64,000 nt of DNA. Source: UBA6623 sp965226435 (GTDB lineage: Bacteria; Acidobacteriota; Terriglobia; Bryobacterales; UBA6623). The stretch lies in NCBI GenBank assembly GCA_965226435.1, contig CBDDCY010000008.1, forward strand, positions 248,001-312,000. The letters run 5' to 3'. The position numbers and the translations under genes are program-made. The first letter of the stretch is position 1. Each line of letters opens with the position of its first letter. Under the pieces are notes generated by a model. That model saw nothing but the letters and a program-made list of their open reading frames with translations. It searched no databases and had not been told where the DNA came from. This document shows positions 1 to 9,242 of this stretch, one piece after another.

Positions 1-850
1 ATTCGTGGGCCGTCAACGACGCCATGTTGCATTCGGCGCATCGCGCCGGTCCCCAGATCGACGTGCCGTCATGGTATTCCATTCCGCCGCCGTTGATGTC
101 GGAGAAGTGATAGACGAACGTGTAGCTCGGGAACGGCGCGTCGTCCATCATTTCCACCGCGGCGGTCACGACGCGGCGGGCGGTCTGCGTGAGCAGCTTG
201 AGATTGTACTCCCCGCCGCGCGGATACGCGACCACGCGGACGGCGCGGCCGGCGTGGAGGAATTCGGTTTCCGCGGATTCGGCAAGATGAACCGGTGTAT
301 CCACCAAACGGTCGTAGTCGGGCGCCTCGAAGCGATCGCCCTTGGCGGCAAGCGTAAGCACCGTCTTCCAGCTCTTCGGATGGTTTGCAAAGCGTAGAGA
401 AAACGGTAGTCCGCGGCGCGCTACCGGGTAGAGCAGGACCTGCGGCAGATTCAAACAAACGTGTTCGCCGTCGGCATAGGCGCCGAATGGTCCCGGTCGG
501 TCGGCCAGCACCTGATAGGAAATCGTTGCCCGTGAGCCGGGGGCGGCCGCTACTCGCCACAACGAAGGGTTCTGTTTCTCGACCGGCAAAGCGCGCCCTT
601 GGTCGTCGGCCGCGCGAAAGTTAGTGACGTATTGCGCGAAGTCGCGCACCTGATAGGTTGCGCTCCAGACGGGCATCTGAAAGTCGCAGGTCGCTTGCTC
701 GCAAGTTGTTTCCAGAGAGACGGCCAGCCGGCCCGAGCGGGACTTGGCGAGGTCGAGGGTGTAATCAGTCGCGGCGTCCGCGATGCCGAGCATCGCCGAG
801 AGGGCGGCGACGAACAAGAAGGGGAAGCCGTTTCGAGCGGGCCGGTCCAA
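1..850 (-). CDS. M61 family glycyl aminopeptidase, 5' part (runs off window)
   Basis: This is an open frame on the minus strand with no stop down to the window edge, so only the N-terminal ~283 residues are visible. A TTG start at 850 follows an in-frame TAG by one codon and begins a signal peptide (Arg-containing n-region, hydrophobic core, cleavage near ADA). The segment around 300-1 has the M61 signature: a predicted beta-rich N-domain (PKSWKTVLTL), then SYTFVYHF, GGGMEYHDGTS and ...SLTAHE, where the zinc-site HExxH would begin as the window ends. M61 enzymes are zinc aminopeptidases preferring N-terminal Gly/Ala. The start is uncertain because the AGGAG abuts the TTG. The peptidase assignment is strong; substrate and exact length cannot be seen. 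Confidence 0.8.
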   Translation of the reverse strand, partial: MDRPARNGFPFLFVAALSAMLGIADAATDYTLDLAKSRSGRLAVSLETTCEQATCDFQMPVWSATYQVRDFAQYVTNFRAADDQGRALPVEKQNPSLWRVAAAPGSRATISYQVLADRPGPFGAYADGEHVCLNLPQVLLYPVARRGLPFSLRFANHPKSWKTVLTLAAKGDRFEAPDYDRLVDTPVHLAESAETEFLHAGRAVRVVAYPRGGEYNLKLLTQTARRVVTAAVEMMDDAPFPSYTFVYHFSDINGGGMEYHDGTSIWGPARCAECNMASLTAHE

Positions 851-1115
851 CTCCTAGTATGCGCTGTTGGGGGGCGGCGCTGCCGGGGCGGGGGCGGGCG
901 GCAATTCTCTATAGACCTTCGGAACGCGACGGGTTAAGTGGCTTTGCGTAGTTCGGCCGGGCCTTGGAGGGCGCTTTTCCCGAGAAGCTAATCCCGGCAT
1001 CGGGGGAAGACGATAGAACATTTGTCGCCGACCCGACTTACGTCTCCACCGAGGCGTGGCCGCGCACGGCTGCGCCGAGTCCGCCGATGAGAATGGGACT
1101 CAGAAAGCGGTAGCT

Positions 1116-2195
1116 ATGCCCAAGAATCGATTCTCATTCCGTTTAGTCGGGTTGCCGGCGGGCTGTGTTCGCGGGGTTGAAAGGTCCGGCGTCGCTCTAC
1201 TTGCGGCCTTGGTTCTCGTGATCGGGATGGCGGCTCCGGGGCAGGCGGAGACGACCGGCTCCGCGCAACGAGACGTTGGCGGGGCGGCAGCCGCGGCGAG
1301 CCCGGAATTGGATCATGTGCCGGGTTATGTGTTAGGTCCCGACGACGAGGTGAGTGTACAGGTATTGGGCTCGGACGAAATCTCCTCCGAACCGCTCAGA
1401 ATTGGGCCGCACGGCTACCTCAGCATGCCGTTGGCGGGGCGAGTGGCGGCGGCCGGCAAAACCCTCGATCAACTCGAGCAGCTCTTGCGCGAGCGGCTGG
1501 CGACCTATATCCGGGAGCCGCGGGTCAGCGTCGGCGTTGCTCGGTTTCGCAGCCGCCCGGTTTCGGTGCTGGGTGCCGTCAATCGTCCGGGTGTTCATCA
1601 GGTCGAGGGTCCCAAGAGCTTGGTCGAGATGCTTTCGCTCGCCGAGGGCATCAGCCAAGACGCCGGCCCTTGGGTCAAGATCACGCGCCTGATCAAGAAC
1701 GGAGTGATCCCGTTAGAGAGCGCGCGAACCGATGTGAGCGGCCGCTTCAGCGTGGCCGAGGTACGGTTGTCCGATTTGTTGGAAGCTCGCCGCCCGGAAC
1801 TCAACATTGCCGTTATGCCGCGCGACGTGATCGCCGTGCCGCGAGCCGAGATGGTTTATGTGATCGGCGGCGTGCACCGATCTGGGGGCTTCCTGCTGAA
1901 CGACCGCGAGAGCCTGACGGTTTTGCAAGCCCTGGCCCTCGCCGGAGGCCTCAAGGGGACGGCGAAGAAAAAGGCGGCGAAGATATTGCGCTCGCGCGAG
2001 GGCGTCGAGCGGGTCGAGATCCCCGTCAATCTGTCGAGCATCATGGCGGGACGATCGACCGACGTCCCGATGGAGCGTGAGGACATTCTGTTCGTACCGC
2101 ATAGCGGCGGCAAGGCGGCGGTAAAGCGTATCGCCGAAGCCGGTCTTGCGATGGGGACCGGCGTGATGGTTTGGCGCGCGGGCCGCGGGAACTAA
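1116..2195 (+). CDS. Polysaccharide export outer-membrane protein (Wza/BexD-like)
   Basis: A predicted 359-residue secreted protein that would form the outer-membrane channel for capsule or exopolysaccharide. From the ATG at 1116 there is a signal peptide (hydrophobic stretch ALLAALVLVIGMAAPGQA). A longer frame opens at 1056 but would bury the signal sequence. Residues ~75-160 match the Poly_export domain (GYVLGPDDEVSVQVLG, RIGPHGYLSMPLAGRV), followed by two SLBB beta-grasp segments (RPVSVLGAVNRPGVHQVEG and MVYVIGGVHRSGGFLL). It lies directly upstream of a Wzc-like kinase and a WbaP-like transferase, the usual Wzx/Wzy-type export arrangement. No lipobox Cys is obvious after the signal peptide, unlike E. 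coli Wza. Confidence 0.9.
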   Translation: MPKNRFSFRLVGLPAGCVRGVERSGVALLAALVLVIGMAAPGQAETTGSAQRDVGGAAAAASPELDHVPGYVLGPDDEVSVQVLGSDEISSEPLRIGPHGYLSMPLAGRVAAAGKTLDQLEQLLRERLATYIREPRVSVGVARFRSRPVSVLGAVNRPGVHQVEGPKSLVEMLSLAEGISQDAGPWVKITRLIKNGVIPLESARTDVSGRFSVAEVRLSDLLEARRPELNIAVMPRDVIAVPRAEMVYVIGGVHRSGGFLLNDRESLTVLQALALAGGLKGTAKKKAAKILRSREGVERVEIPVNLSSIMAGRSTDVPMEREDILFVPHSGGKAAVKRIAEAGLAMGTGVMVWRAGRGN

Positions 2196-2341
2196 CCCGC
2201 TGTTCTCGTCGCGTGGCGAGGCAAAGTGCATGAGAGGCCCGTCAGGCGATGAGAAACGCGGGCTGGGAACCTCTCAGCCGAGCCCGCCGGCACGCAAGCT
2301 ATAGCGCGGCTCCGATGAGAAGTTCGTTCCAAGGAAACCGA

Positions 2342-4741
2342 ATGGAGCACTCGAAAAAGGCCAACGGCGTGACGCCGATACCGGAAGGACTGGCGGCGCG
2401 TCGGATCGATACGAGCGGCGTGGAGCCGCCGGTCCAGATGGTCTATGGCGAGATCGTCGATCGGGAAAGCGAGGCGGAGGGCGGCTCGGGGTCGTTATTC
2501 GAGTACGGCCGAATACTGGCTCGCAATAAAGGCACGCCGCTGATTGCGGCCTGTCTGGGGGCGCTGGCGGGTTTTCTGCTGAGCTTGCCGCAAACGCCGA
2601 TTTACCAAGGCCGCACGACGATTGAAATCGAAAGTCTCAACGAAAACTTCTTCAACCTGCGCGAGGTCAACCCGACCACCGTTAACAGCCGCTTCAATAC
2701 CGAGTTCGACATCGCGACGCAGGTAAAGATTCTTCAAAGCCGGACCTTGATCGGCAAGGTGGTCGACCGCCTCGAACTCGATGCCGACGAACGGTTCACC
2801 GCTTCCGGCGGTCGATTCTCGGCTTGGAGAGACGTGCTGGGACTCACCGAGGGTCCCCCCGTGCCGCCTCGCGAGCGCGCCATTGCAGCATCGCTGGCCG
2901 CCTTCACGGTTGAACCTTCGCGAAGAACGCGCATTGTCGAGATCGTGTCGGAATGGCCCGACCCGAGCTTGGCCGCCGATTTCGCCAATACGTTGGCGGA
3001 CGCTTTCATCGAGCACAACCTTGAGTCGCGCTGGAAATCGACCCAACGCAGCGGAGAGTGGTTGGGGCGGCAATTGACCGATTTGCGAGTCAAGCTCGAA
3101 CACTCCGAAGAGCGTCTACAGCGCTACGCGCGTCAAAGCGGACTGTTGTTCACCGGCGATCAGGATAGCGTCGCCGAGCAACGATTGGCGCAATTGCAAT
3201 CGGAGCTTTCCCGCGCCCAGGCCGAACGCATCTCGAAACAAGCGCGTTTCGAATTGGCTCGCGGCGTCGAGCCCGAGATGCTGCCCGACATTGTCGAGAA
3301 CACGACGCTACGCGGCTATCAGGTGCGGCTGACCGAGCTGCGGCGCGAACTGGCCGACTTGAGCTCGACCTTTACGCCGGCGCATCACAAAGTGAAAAGC
3401 ACCGGCGCCCAAGTCGCCGCTCTGGAATCCGCCCTCGCCGAAGAGCGGTCACACGTGATCATCCGCATCCAAAACGATTTCGAAACATCGTTGCGGCGCG
3501 AAAAACTGCTGGCGGACGATTACTCCCATCAAGCGCGGCTGGTGTCGGAACAAGCAGGCCGGGCGATTCAGTACAACATCTATAAACGCGAGGTCGATAC
3601 GAATCGCGAGCTTTACGACAATTTACTCAAAAGAGTGAAGGAAGCCGGCGTGGCCTCGGCCATGCGGGCGGGCAATATCCGCATTGTCGACCGCGCCCAG
3701 CTGCCGAGAAAACCCGTCAAGCCCGACCACGGGGCCAACGCGCTGTTGGGTCTTTTGGCGGGAGTCTTGGTGGGCGTTGCTTTCGTCATCGTCTCGGAGC
3801 GCGCCGACCGCACTCTGCGCCGGCCCGGCGACGTGGCGAACTACCTCCGCGTGCCGGAGTTGGGCGTGATTCCATCGTCGGCGGCGGAGCCGGGGTCACG
3901 ATCGAAGCGAAGACGAAAACAAGTCGGGGCAAGTGCCGAGGCGGGCCCGATCGGGCTGCTTCCCGCCGCGCGATCCGAGACGGGCGAGGCCGTGGAGTTG
4001 ACCTCGTGGCAACAGAAACCGACTCTGGTCGCCGAATCGTTTCGGGCGACGCTGACGTCGATCTTGTTCGCGGGTGCGAACGGCTCGGCGCCCAACCTGC
4101 TGGTGGTATCGAGTCCGTCGCCGGGCGAAGGGAAGACGACGGTGGTCAGCAATTTGGTGATCTGTCTGGCGGAGATTAATCGACGGGTTCTGCTGATCGA
4201 CGCCGATATGCGCAAACCGCGCGTCCATAAGGTTTTCGACATTCCCAACCGTTGGGGGTTGAGCGATCTGCTCCGCCGTCCGGCCGGCACCGACGACGAG
4301 ACGCCGATCGAGCAATCCGCGATCAAGACCTCGGTCCCGAATCTCTATGTGCTGCCGAGCGGATCACCGACCCATTCGATACCGAATCTATTGCACTCTC
4401 CGCGAACCGCGGAAGTGTTGGCCCGCTGCCGACGCGAGTTCGACAACGTGCTGATCGACACTCCGCCCATGATGCAGATCTCCGACGCCCGCGTACTCGG
4501 GCAGATGGCCGACGCCGTCGTGTTGGTCCTGCGGGCCGGGCAAACAACACGCGGGACGGCGCGGGCCGCCGCCGAACGCCTTCTCGACGACGGGACGCAT
4601 TTGCTGGGAACGATTCTCAATTCCTGGAATCCCAATACGAACGGCTACGGCTATTACGACAGCTACCGTTACTACGACGGCTATTACGGCGACCGTGACG
4701 ACGGAGAAGACACCGATAAGGCGACCGAGAAGACGGCTTGA
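2342..4741 (+). CDS. Wzc-like polysaccharide co-polymerase / BY-type tyrosine kinase
   Basis: A 799-residue inner-membrane protein controlling polysaccharide chain length. I chose the ATG at 2342 because AAGGA lies seven bases upstream; the frame is open from 2249. Order: cytoplasmic lead, TM1 (ACLGALAGFLLSLP), Wzz-type periplasmic domain with long coiled coil (residues ~200-440), GNVR-like region, TM2 (LLGLLAGVLVGVAFVIV), then a cytoplasmic BY-kinase domain with Walker A (SPSPGEGKTT), Walker A' (LLIDADMRKPR) and Walker B (VLIDTPP). The C-terminus is a tyrosine cluster (YGYYDSYRYYDGYYGD), the usual autophosphorylation tail. This is a fused single-chain arrangement rather than the split CapA/CapB type. 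It is co-directional with wza-like and wbaP-like genes. Confidence 0.93.
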   Translation: MEHSKKANGVTPIPEGLAARRIDTSGVEPPVQMVYGEIVDRESEAEGGSGSLFEYGRILARNKGTPLIAACLGALAGFLLSLPQTPIYQGRTTIEIESLNENFFNLREVNPTTVNSRFNTEFDIATQVKILQSRTLIGKVVDRLELDADERFTASGGRFSAWRDVLGLTEGPPVPPRERAIAASLAAFTVEPSRRTRIVEIVSEWPDPSLAADFANTLADAFIEHNLESRWKSTQRSGEWLGRQLTDLRVKLEHSEERLQRYARQSGLLFTGDQDSVAEQRLAQLQSELSRAQAERISKQARFELARGVEPEMLPDIVENTTLRGYQVRLTELRRELADLSSTFTPAHHKVKSTGAQVAALESALAEERSHVIIRIQNDFETSLRREKLLADDYSHQARLVSEQAGRAIQYNIYKREVDTNRELYDNLLKRVKEAGVASAMRAGNIRIVDRAQLPRKPVKPDHGANALLGLLAGVLVGVAFVIVSERADRTLRRPGDVANYLRVPELGVIPSSAAEPGSRSKRRRKQVGASAEAGPIGLLPAARSETGEAVELTSWQQKPTLVAESFRATLTSILFAGANGSAPNLLVVSSPSPGEGKTTVVSNLVICLAEINRRVLLIDADMRKPRVHKVFDIPNRWGLSDLLRRPAGTDDETPIEQSAIKTSVPNLYVLPSGSPTHSIPNLLHSPRTAEVLARCRREFDNVLIDTPPMMQISDARVLGQMADAVVLVLRAGQTTRGTARAAAERLLDDGTHLLGTILNSWNPNTNGYGYYDSYRYYDGYYGDRDDGEDTDKATEKTA

Positions 4742-4784
4742 GCTTTCCGTTTGCATCGTCACTCTCGAACCGATAAGAACTCTT

Positions 4785-6326
4785 ATGTCGGATGTCGATC
4801 TATCCTCGGTCCGTGTCGCCTATCCGGCGACCGCCGCTCCCGCCGCGACGGCGTGGCGCGGCCCGGCTCGCCGCTGGGTGGCCGCCTTCGCTCCGCTGAC
4901 CCGGCTGCTCTTCGACCTAGCCGCGCTCTCGGTGGCTTGGTACGCCGCCGTCGAGGCGCGCTTGGCACTGAATCCATTGTTGCCGCGGGTACTCGAACGC
5001 GGTGAGTTGATCGACGTCGCCCCGGCGCTTTCGTCGATTGTTTTGCTGTGGGTTTTGACGGCGTTCTATCGCGGTTCTTATGGCGGCCGGGGTCGCAACC
5101 GAGCCGGTTCCTCGGTGGCGGCGGCTCTTCACGACGCGGCGGAGTCGACCTTCATTGCCGGCGCGCTGATCGTGGTGGTGACCTATTTTTCTCGCCAAGC
5201 CGGCGCGGATCTGGCGCGCTCGTTCACCGCTCTGTTCGTCCCGCTCAATTTCGTGACGATGATGACGGGCCGTTACGCCGCGTTGTTGGCGGTTTCGGTT
5301 TTCGAGCATCGCCTCGCGATTCCCGAGCGCGTTGCGGTGGCGGGGTGGGGCCGGCCCGCGGCGAACTTGGTCGAACGGTTGCGGCAAGCCGGTGAATCGA
5401 TCGAGGTGGTTGGGGTCATTCAACCGACCGAGAGACGAAAGACGAGTCGGGGCGCCGCGGAGCCGTCGTTGCCGCTGATCGGCAAGACCTCGCAGCTCGG
5501 CGCGCTCGTCAACATTCACGCTCTTGACCGAGTCGTGATGATCGAGGGATATCTCGATGCCGACGAGACGGAACACTGCGCCGCGGTGCTCAAACGCATG
5601 GGTGTGACGGCAAGTCGCGCGGTGGCCGCCGCCGGTCCCGACGCGCGTATCGAGGTTTCCGAGCGCTACGGTTTGCAGTGGATCGAGCTGCGTCCGGTTT
5701 CGCTCACTCGCGGCGCGGAATTTTTTAAGCGAGGCTTCGACCTTGTCGTCTCGGCCGCTCTGTTGACGGCTCTGGCCCCGCTGCTGGGAGCCGCGGCATT
5801 GGGAATCAAGCTGACTTCACCCGGCCCCGTCTTCTACCGTGCGCCGCGGGTCGGCAAGGGCGGACGGCATTTCCAATTCTTGAAGTTTCGCTCCATGTAC
5901 ACCGACGCCGCCAGGCGAGGCGGTCTCGGCGCCCGCAACGAGCATAGCGGGCATTTGTTCAAGATTCGGCGTGACCCACGCATTACGCCGCTGGGCAGAT
6001 TGCTGCGGCGTTCGAGCGTGGACGAGCTGCCGCAGTTGATCAACGTGTTGCTGGGGCAGATGAGCCTGGTGGGGCCGCGCCCGCTGCCGGCCGAAGACCT
6101 CGATCCCGACGGCCAAAGCCGCCGTTTCCGCGAATGGGCCGATGAGCGTTCTCGCGTGCTGCCGGGCATTACCGGGCTGTGGCAGGTGAACGGTCGCAGC
6201 GAGCTGCCGTTTGAAAAGATGATCGAGCTCGATCTGGGGTATGTCAGAAACCGCGGCCCGAGGTTGGATCTGCGGATTCTGCTCGAAACACCCCCGGCGG
6301 TGTTGACCGGCCGCGGGGCTTACTGA
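4785..6326 (+). CDS. Undecaprenyl-phosphate sugar-1-phosphate transferase (WbaP/WcaJ-type)
   Basis: Likely initiates repeat-unit assembly by transferring a sugar-1-phosphate to undecaprenyl phosphate at the inner membrane. 513 residues from the ATG at 4785; the frame extends upstream to 4695, but that would overlap the kinase gene. The N-terminal half has four to five membrane segments and a CoA-binding_3-like nucleotide fold (VAVAGWGRPAANLVERL). The C-terminal ~200 residues are a bacterial sugar transferase domain: a membrane hairpin after FKRGFDLVVS, then SPGPVFYR, FLKFRSMY, RRSSVDELPQL, MSLVGPRPL and LPGITGLWQVNGRS. The conserved DELPQ and VGPRP blocks are intact. The sugar cannot be inferred. 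Confidence 0.92.
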   Translation: MSDVDLSSVRVAYPATAAPAATAWRGPARRWVAAFAPLTRLLFDLAALSVAWYAAVEARLALNPLLPRVLERGELIDVAPALSSIVLLWVLTAFYRGSYGGRGRNRAGSSVAAALHDAAESTFIAGALIVVVTYFSRQAGADLARSFTALFVPLNFVTMMTGRYAALLAVSVFEHRLAIPERVAVAGWGRPAANLVERLRQAGESIEVVGVIQPTERRKTSRGAAEPSLPLIGKTSQLGALVNIHALDRVVMIEGYLDADETEHCAAVLKRMGVTASRAVAAAGPDARIEVSERYGLQWIELRPVSLTRGAEFFKRGFDLVVSAALLTALAPLLGAAALGIKLTSPGPVFYRAPRVGKGGRHFQFLKFRSMYTDAARRGGLGARNEHSGHLFKIRRDPRITPLGRLLRRSSVDELPQLINVLLGQMSLVGPRPLPAEDLDPDGQSRRFREWADERSRVLPGITGLWQVNGRSELPFEKMIELDLGYVRNRGPRLDLRILLETPPAVLTGRGAY

Positions 6327-6388
6327 ACGTTGAACCTCGGCGAGTCGCACTCCATGAGAATAGCCAACACGCACAGGGGCCCCGCCGA

Positions 6389-7405
6389 GTGATCGCCGTC
6401 TCCCCCCGTCCACTAGCCGTCGAAAGAGGCTTCGCGTGCCGGCTGTGTGGCGCGACGGATGAACCGGTCGATCTGGGACCAAACGGGGATTTTCTGTTCG
6501 CGGGGGGCGAAGGGGCGCGAATCGTCCGTTGCCGATACTGCGCGTTGCGCGGCACCCGCCCGCTGCCCGACGCGCGGCAGTTAGCCGAGGCCTATCGCGA
6601 GGCCTATCGCGGTCGACGTCAGGAAGGTCCCGACGAGGGGTACCTGAAAGAATCCGACGCTCGGGCGGCCGCGCAGTGGGCCTTTGTTGACCGCGCGGCG
6701 AGCGAGCAAGCCGACGGGGGGTCTGGAACACGATGGAATTCGTCCGGCGCTCGGATTTTGGATGTCGGTTGCGCCGCCGGGTCGTTTCTTTGCGCGCGCC
6801 TCGACGACAGCGCCTCCTTGACGGGATTTGAACCCGACCGAGCGATGTGGGAAGCGGCCGGGCGCAGACTCGGGCCACAACCGCAACTGTTCAATTCCAT
6901 TTTCGATGCCCAGGAAATCAGCGGCCGACGTTTCGACGTGATCGCGGCCTCGCACGTTCTCGAACATGTGCTCGAGCCCGTCGTATTTCTCAAGCGCCTG
7001 CTGGGGGTCCTCGAAGACGGCGGCGTGTTGTTTCTCGAAGTTCCGAACGAAGACGCCGGGACGATCGCGGCCGGCACAGGGACGGCGTCTCTGGGACGCA
7101 TGCATCTCTATTTCTTTGATCCGCAACGGCTGAGAGCCACCGTGGAAGCCGCTGGCGGAGTGGTTGTTGCCCTGGGAGCGTTCGGCGACCCGAAGGTGCA
7201 TCCGAGGCCGAGCGGCCAAGCGTCGAGAGCAGGGGGCGGGTGGATTTCGAGATTGCGCTCGTCGGGGCATCCGGCGGCGAGCGTCGCGCGGGCGGTCTAT
7301 CGAACCCGGCGATTGCAAAAGCGGCGTAAACGGATGTTTGTCGAACGGGAAGACGGGGATTGTTTGCGGGTGATTGCGAGGAAGCAGGCGCCCGACTCGC
7401 CTTGA
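6389..7405 (+). CDS. Class I SAM-dependent methyltransferase with N-terminal Zn-ribbon-like motif
   Basis: 338 residues from a GTG at 6389. The N-terminus has two Cys pairs (CRLCGA and CRYC) as in methyltransferases that act on nucleotide-sugar or polysaccharide residues. The SAM-binding motif I is ILDVGCAAGSFL, with acidic loop FEPDRAM, and the post-motif segment is FDVIAASHVLEHV, typical of Methyltransf_23. The C-terminal region is basic (RLQKRRKRMFVERE). It sits between the priming transferase and a NeuB-like synthase, so a role in modifying the surface glycan is a fair inference. The acceptor is unknown. Confidence 0.8.
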   Translation: MIAVSPRPLAVERGFACRLCGATDEPVDLGPNGDFLFAGGEGARIVRCRYCALRGTRPLPDARQLAEAYREAYRGRRQEGPDEGYLKESDARAAAQWAFVDRAASEQADGGSGTRWNSSGARILDVGCAAGSFLCARLDDSASLTGFEPDRAMWEAAGRRLGPQPQLFNSIFDAQEISGRRFDVIAASHVLEHVLEPVVFLKRLLGVLEDGGVLFLEVPNEDAGTIAAGTGTASLGRMHLYFFDPQRLRATVEAAGGVVVALGAFGDPKVHPRPSGQASRAGGGWISRLRSSGHPAASVARAVYRTRRLQKRRKRMFVEREDGDCLRVIARKQAPDSP

Positions 7406-7448
7406 GCCGACTCGAGTTCACGGCACGATATTCAGGAGGTTTTCTTTC

Positions 7449-8357
7449 ATGACGGATTCGTTCGGGGCCGGCGTCGCGGCCGGGCATGTAGACATCATCG
7501 CCGAGATCGGCATCAATCATAACGGCGACCTTGCCATGGCCAAGCAGCTGATCGATATGGCGAAGGCGGTTGACTGCGATGTCGTTAAGTTTCAGAAGCG
7601 CACGATTGACAAAGTCTATACCGCGGAACTTCTCGACTCGCCTCGGGAAAGCCCCTGGGGCTCGACGCAGCGGGAGCAAAAAGAAGCGCTTGAATTCGGG
7701 CGAGCCGAATTCAACGAGATCGACTCCTATTGCCGCTCGCTCGGCATCGAGTGGACGGCTTCGGCTTGGGATGTCGACAGCCAATTGTTCTTGCGGTCGT
7801 ATGATCTTCCGCGCAATAAGATCGCGTCGGCGATGATCGGCCACCTCGATCTACTCCAGGCCGTTGCCGAAGAAGGCAAGCCGACCTTCATTTCGACGGC
7901 GATGACCGGCTACGAGGAAATCGATCGGGCCGTGGAAGTATTTCGAAGCCGCGATTGTCCCTTCACGCTGATGCACTGTGTCGGCGAATATCCGGCGCAA
8001 GCGCCGTCGCTGAATTTGCTGATGATTCCCGAGCTACAGCGCCGTTACAACTGCCCGGTCGGTTATAGCGGGCACGAAGCCGGTGTGAATGCCGCCGTGC
8101 TGGCTTCGATGATGGGGGCTGTCGCGATCGAGCGCCACATCACTCTGGACCGCTCGATGTACGGCAGCGATCAAGCGGCATCGCTCGAACGGCGCGGCCT
8201 CGAGTTGATGGTGGGCTATATTCGCTCGATCCCGACCGTGTTGGGAGACGGCGTCAAGCGCGTCAGCGACGAAGAGCGCAAGAATTCCGAAAAGCTACGG
8301 TATTACGGCGGCCCGGCCGAAGCCGAAACGCCGGTCTCGGCGGCAAAGGGACGATAG
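7449..8357 (+). CDS. NeuB/SpsE-like nonulosonic acid (sialic acid family) synthase without SAF domain
   Basis: Predicted to condense phosphoenolpyruvate with a hexose derivative to make a nine-carbon keto-acid. The ATG at 7449 follows a strong AGGAGG (7436-7441). Of its 302 residues nearly all form the TIM barrel: IIAEIGINHNGD, VDCDVVKFQKRT, ALEFGRAEFNEID, HCVGEYPA, VGYSGHEAG and the metal/PEP-site segment ERHITLDRSMYGSDQA. NeuB proteins usually carry a C-terminal antifreeze-like SAF domain of ~60 residues; here only a short tail follows the barrel, so that domain is missing. It is followed 13 bp later by a cytidylyltransferase gene, as expected for a CMP-activated sugar. Confidence 0.88.
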   Translation: MTDSFGAGVAAGHVDIIAEIGINHNGDLAMAKQLIDMAKAVDCDVVKFQKRTIDKVYTAELLDSPRESPWGSTQREQKEALEFGRAEFNEIDSYCRSLGIEWTASAWDVDSQLFLRSYDLPRNKIASAMIGHLDLLQAVAEEGKPTFISTAMTGYEEIDRAVEVFRSRDCPFTLMHCVGEYPAQAPSLNLLMIPELQRRYNCPVGYSGHEAGVNAAVLASMMGAVAIERHITLDRSMYGSDQAASLERRGLELMVGYIRSIPTVLGDGVKRVSDEERKNSEKLRYYGGPAEAETPVSAAKGR

Positions 8358-8370
8358 CGAGGGGTTCAAG

Positions 8371-9180
8371 ATGCCGCTTTCCCCCACCATGATTTCGTCG
8401 CGCCGCGTCGTGCTCATCTTACAGGCGCGCATGGGCTCGACGCGCCTGCCCGGCAAGTCGCTGCTGCCGTTGGCGGGGCGACCATTGCTGGCGAGAATGC
8501 TTGAACGGGTCCGTCGGGCGCGGCGGGTCAACGAAATTGTTGTCGCGACCACGCGCAAACCCGAGGACGACGCGCTCGCCGAACTCGTCGCCGCCGAGGG
8601 CGCGGCGGTCTATCGTGGGGCTGAAAACGACCTGGTCGAGCGCTATCGTTGCGCCGCCGAAGTCTACCAGGCGGGTCTTGTGGTCCGCTTACCGGCCGAC
8701 AATGCCGTTCCCGAGCCCGACGAGATCGACCGCATTATCGAATACCACTTGCGAGGAGAGAGCGAGTTCTCCTCGAACTTGGCCGAGGTTCTGGGCAACG
8801 GCTATCCCGACGGCATCGGAGCGGAAGTCTTCGAGCGCTCGGCGCTCGAGGAAATCGCGGCGCGTCCGCTTAACCTGATGTTACGCGAGCACCCGCACCT
8901 GAACTTCTTTGATTACCGCGCGCAGAAGCCGGTCGAGCCCGAGCGGTTTCGGGTGGGGACCATCGAATGCCCGGCGGCGTTTCGCCGTCCCGATTTGCGG
9001 CTCGACGTTAACACGGCCGAGGACTATCGCTTCTTGGCGCAACTCTACGACGATCTCTATCCCCGCAACCCGAATTTCCACATCACCGAAATCATTGATT
9101 GGTACGACAACGTGTACCAAGATCCAGCCCGAGCCGCGAACGTAAGCGAGCGGTATGCGATGAAGTCGCCCGACGCCTGA
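8371..9180 (+). CDS. CMP-sugar cytidylyltransferase, SpsF-like
   Basis: A 269-residue nucleotidyltransferase expected to activate the NeuB product as its CMP derivative. The N-terminal Rossmann-like motif is VVLILQARMGSTRLPGKSL, the signature of the SpsF/CTP_transf_3 family, followed by NEIVVATTRKPEDD, RGAENDLVERY and VRLPADNAVPEP. The C-terminal region (RLDVNTAEDYRFL) is also conserved. The last ~15 residues (DPARAANVSERYAMKS...) are encoded by a short dispersed repeat (9131-9158), so the natural C-terminus may have been replaced. The gene is 13 bp downstream of the NeuB-like gene, suggesting co-translation. Confidence 0.85.
   Translation: MPLSPTMISSRRVVLILQARMGSTRLPGKSLLPLAGRPLLARMLERVRRARRVNEIVVATTRKPEDDALAELVAAEGAAVYRGAENDLVERYRCAAEVYQAGLVVRLPADNAVPEPDEIDRIIEYHLRGESEFSSNLAEVLGNGYPDGIGAEVFERSALEEIAARPLNLMLREHPHLNFFDYRAQKPVEPERFRVGTIECPAAFRRPDLRLDVNTAEDYRFLAQLYDDLYPRNPNFHITEIIDWYDNVYQDPARAANVSERYAMKSPDA
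9131..9158 (-). repeat. Short dispersed repeat (PLTNVRGS-type) inside the cytidylyltransferase 3' end
   Basis: The minus strand of this 28-bp stretch begins GCATACCGCT and ends GCGGCTC. The same sequence, with few changes, is found on the plus strand at 20809-20836, and a degenerate copy at 20659-20680. In one frame it reads roughly IPLxxVRGS. It lies within the last codons of the SpsF-like gene and runs into the intergenic region, consistent with insertion of a small mobile repeat there. Confidence 0.6.
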
Positions 9181-9242
9181 CACCGGAGGCGATCTCGACG
9201 CGGCCGCGCAAACCAAGCCGCCCCGGTCCGCCCTTTACCGCT

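Noticed and set aside
4695..4785. Upstream extension of the priming transferase
   Set aside because: Would overlap the tyrosine-rich tail of the Wzc-like gene and has no SD.
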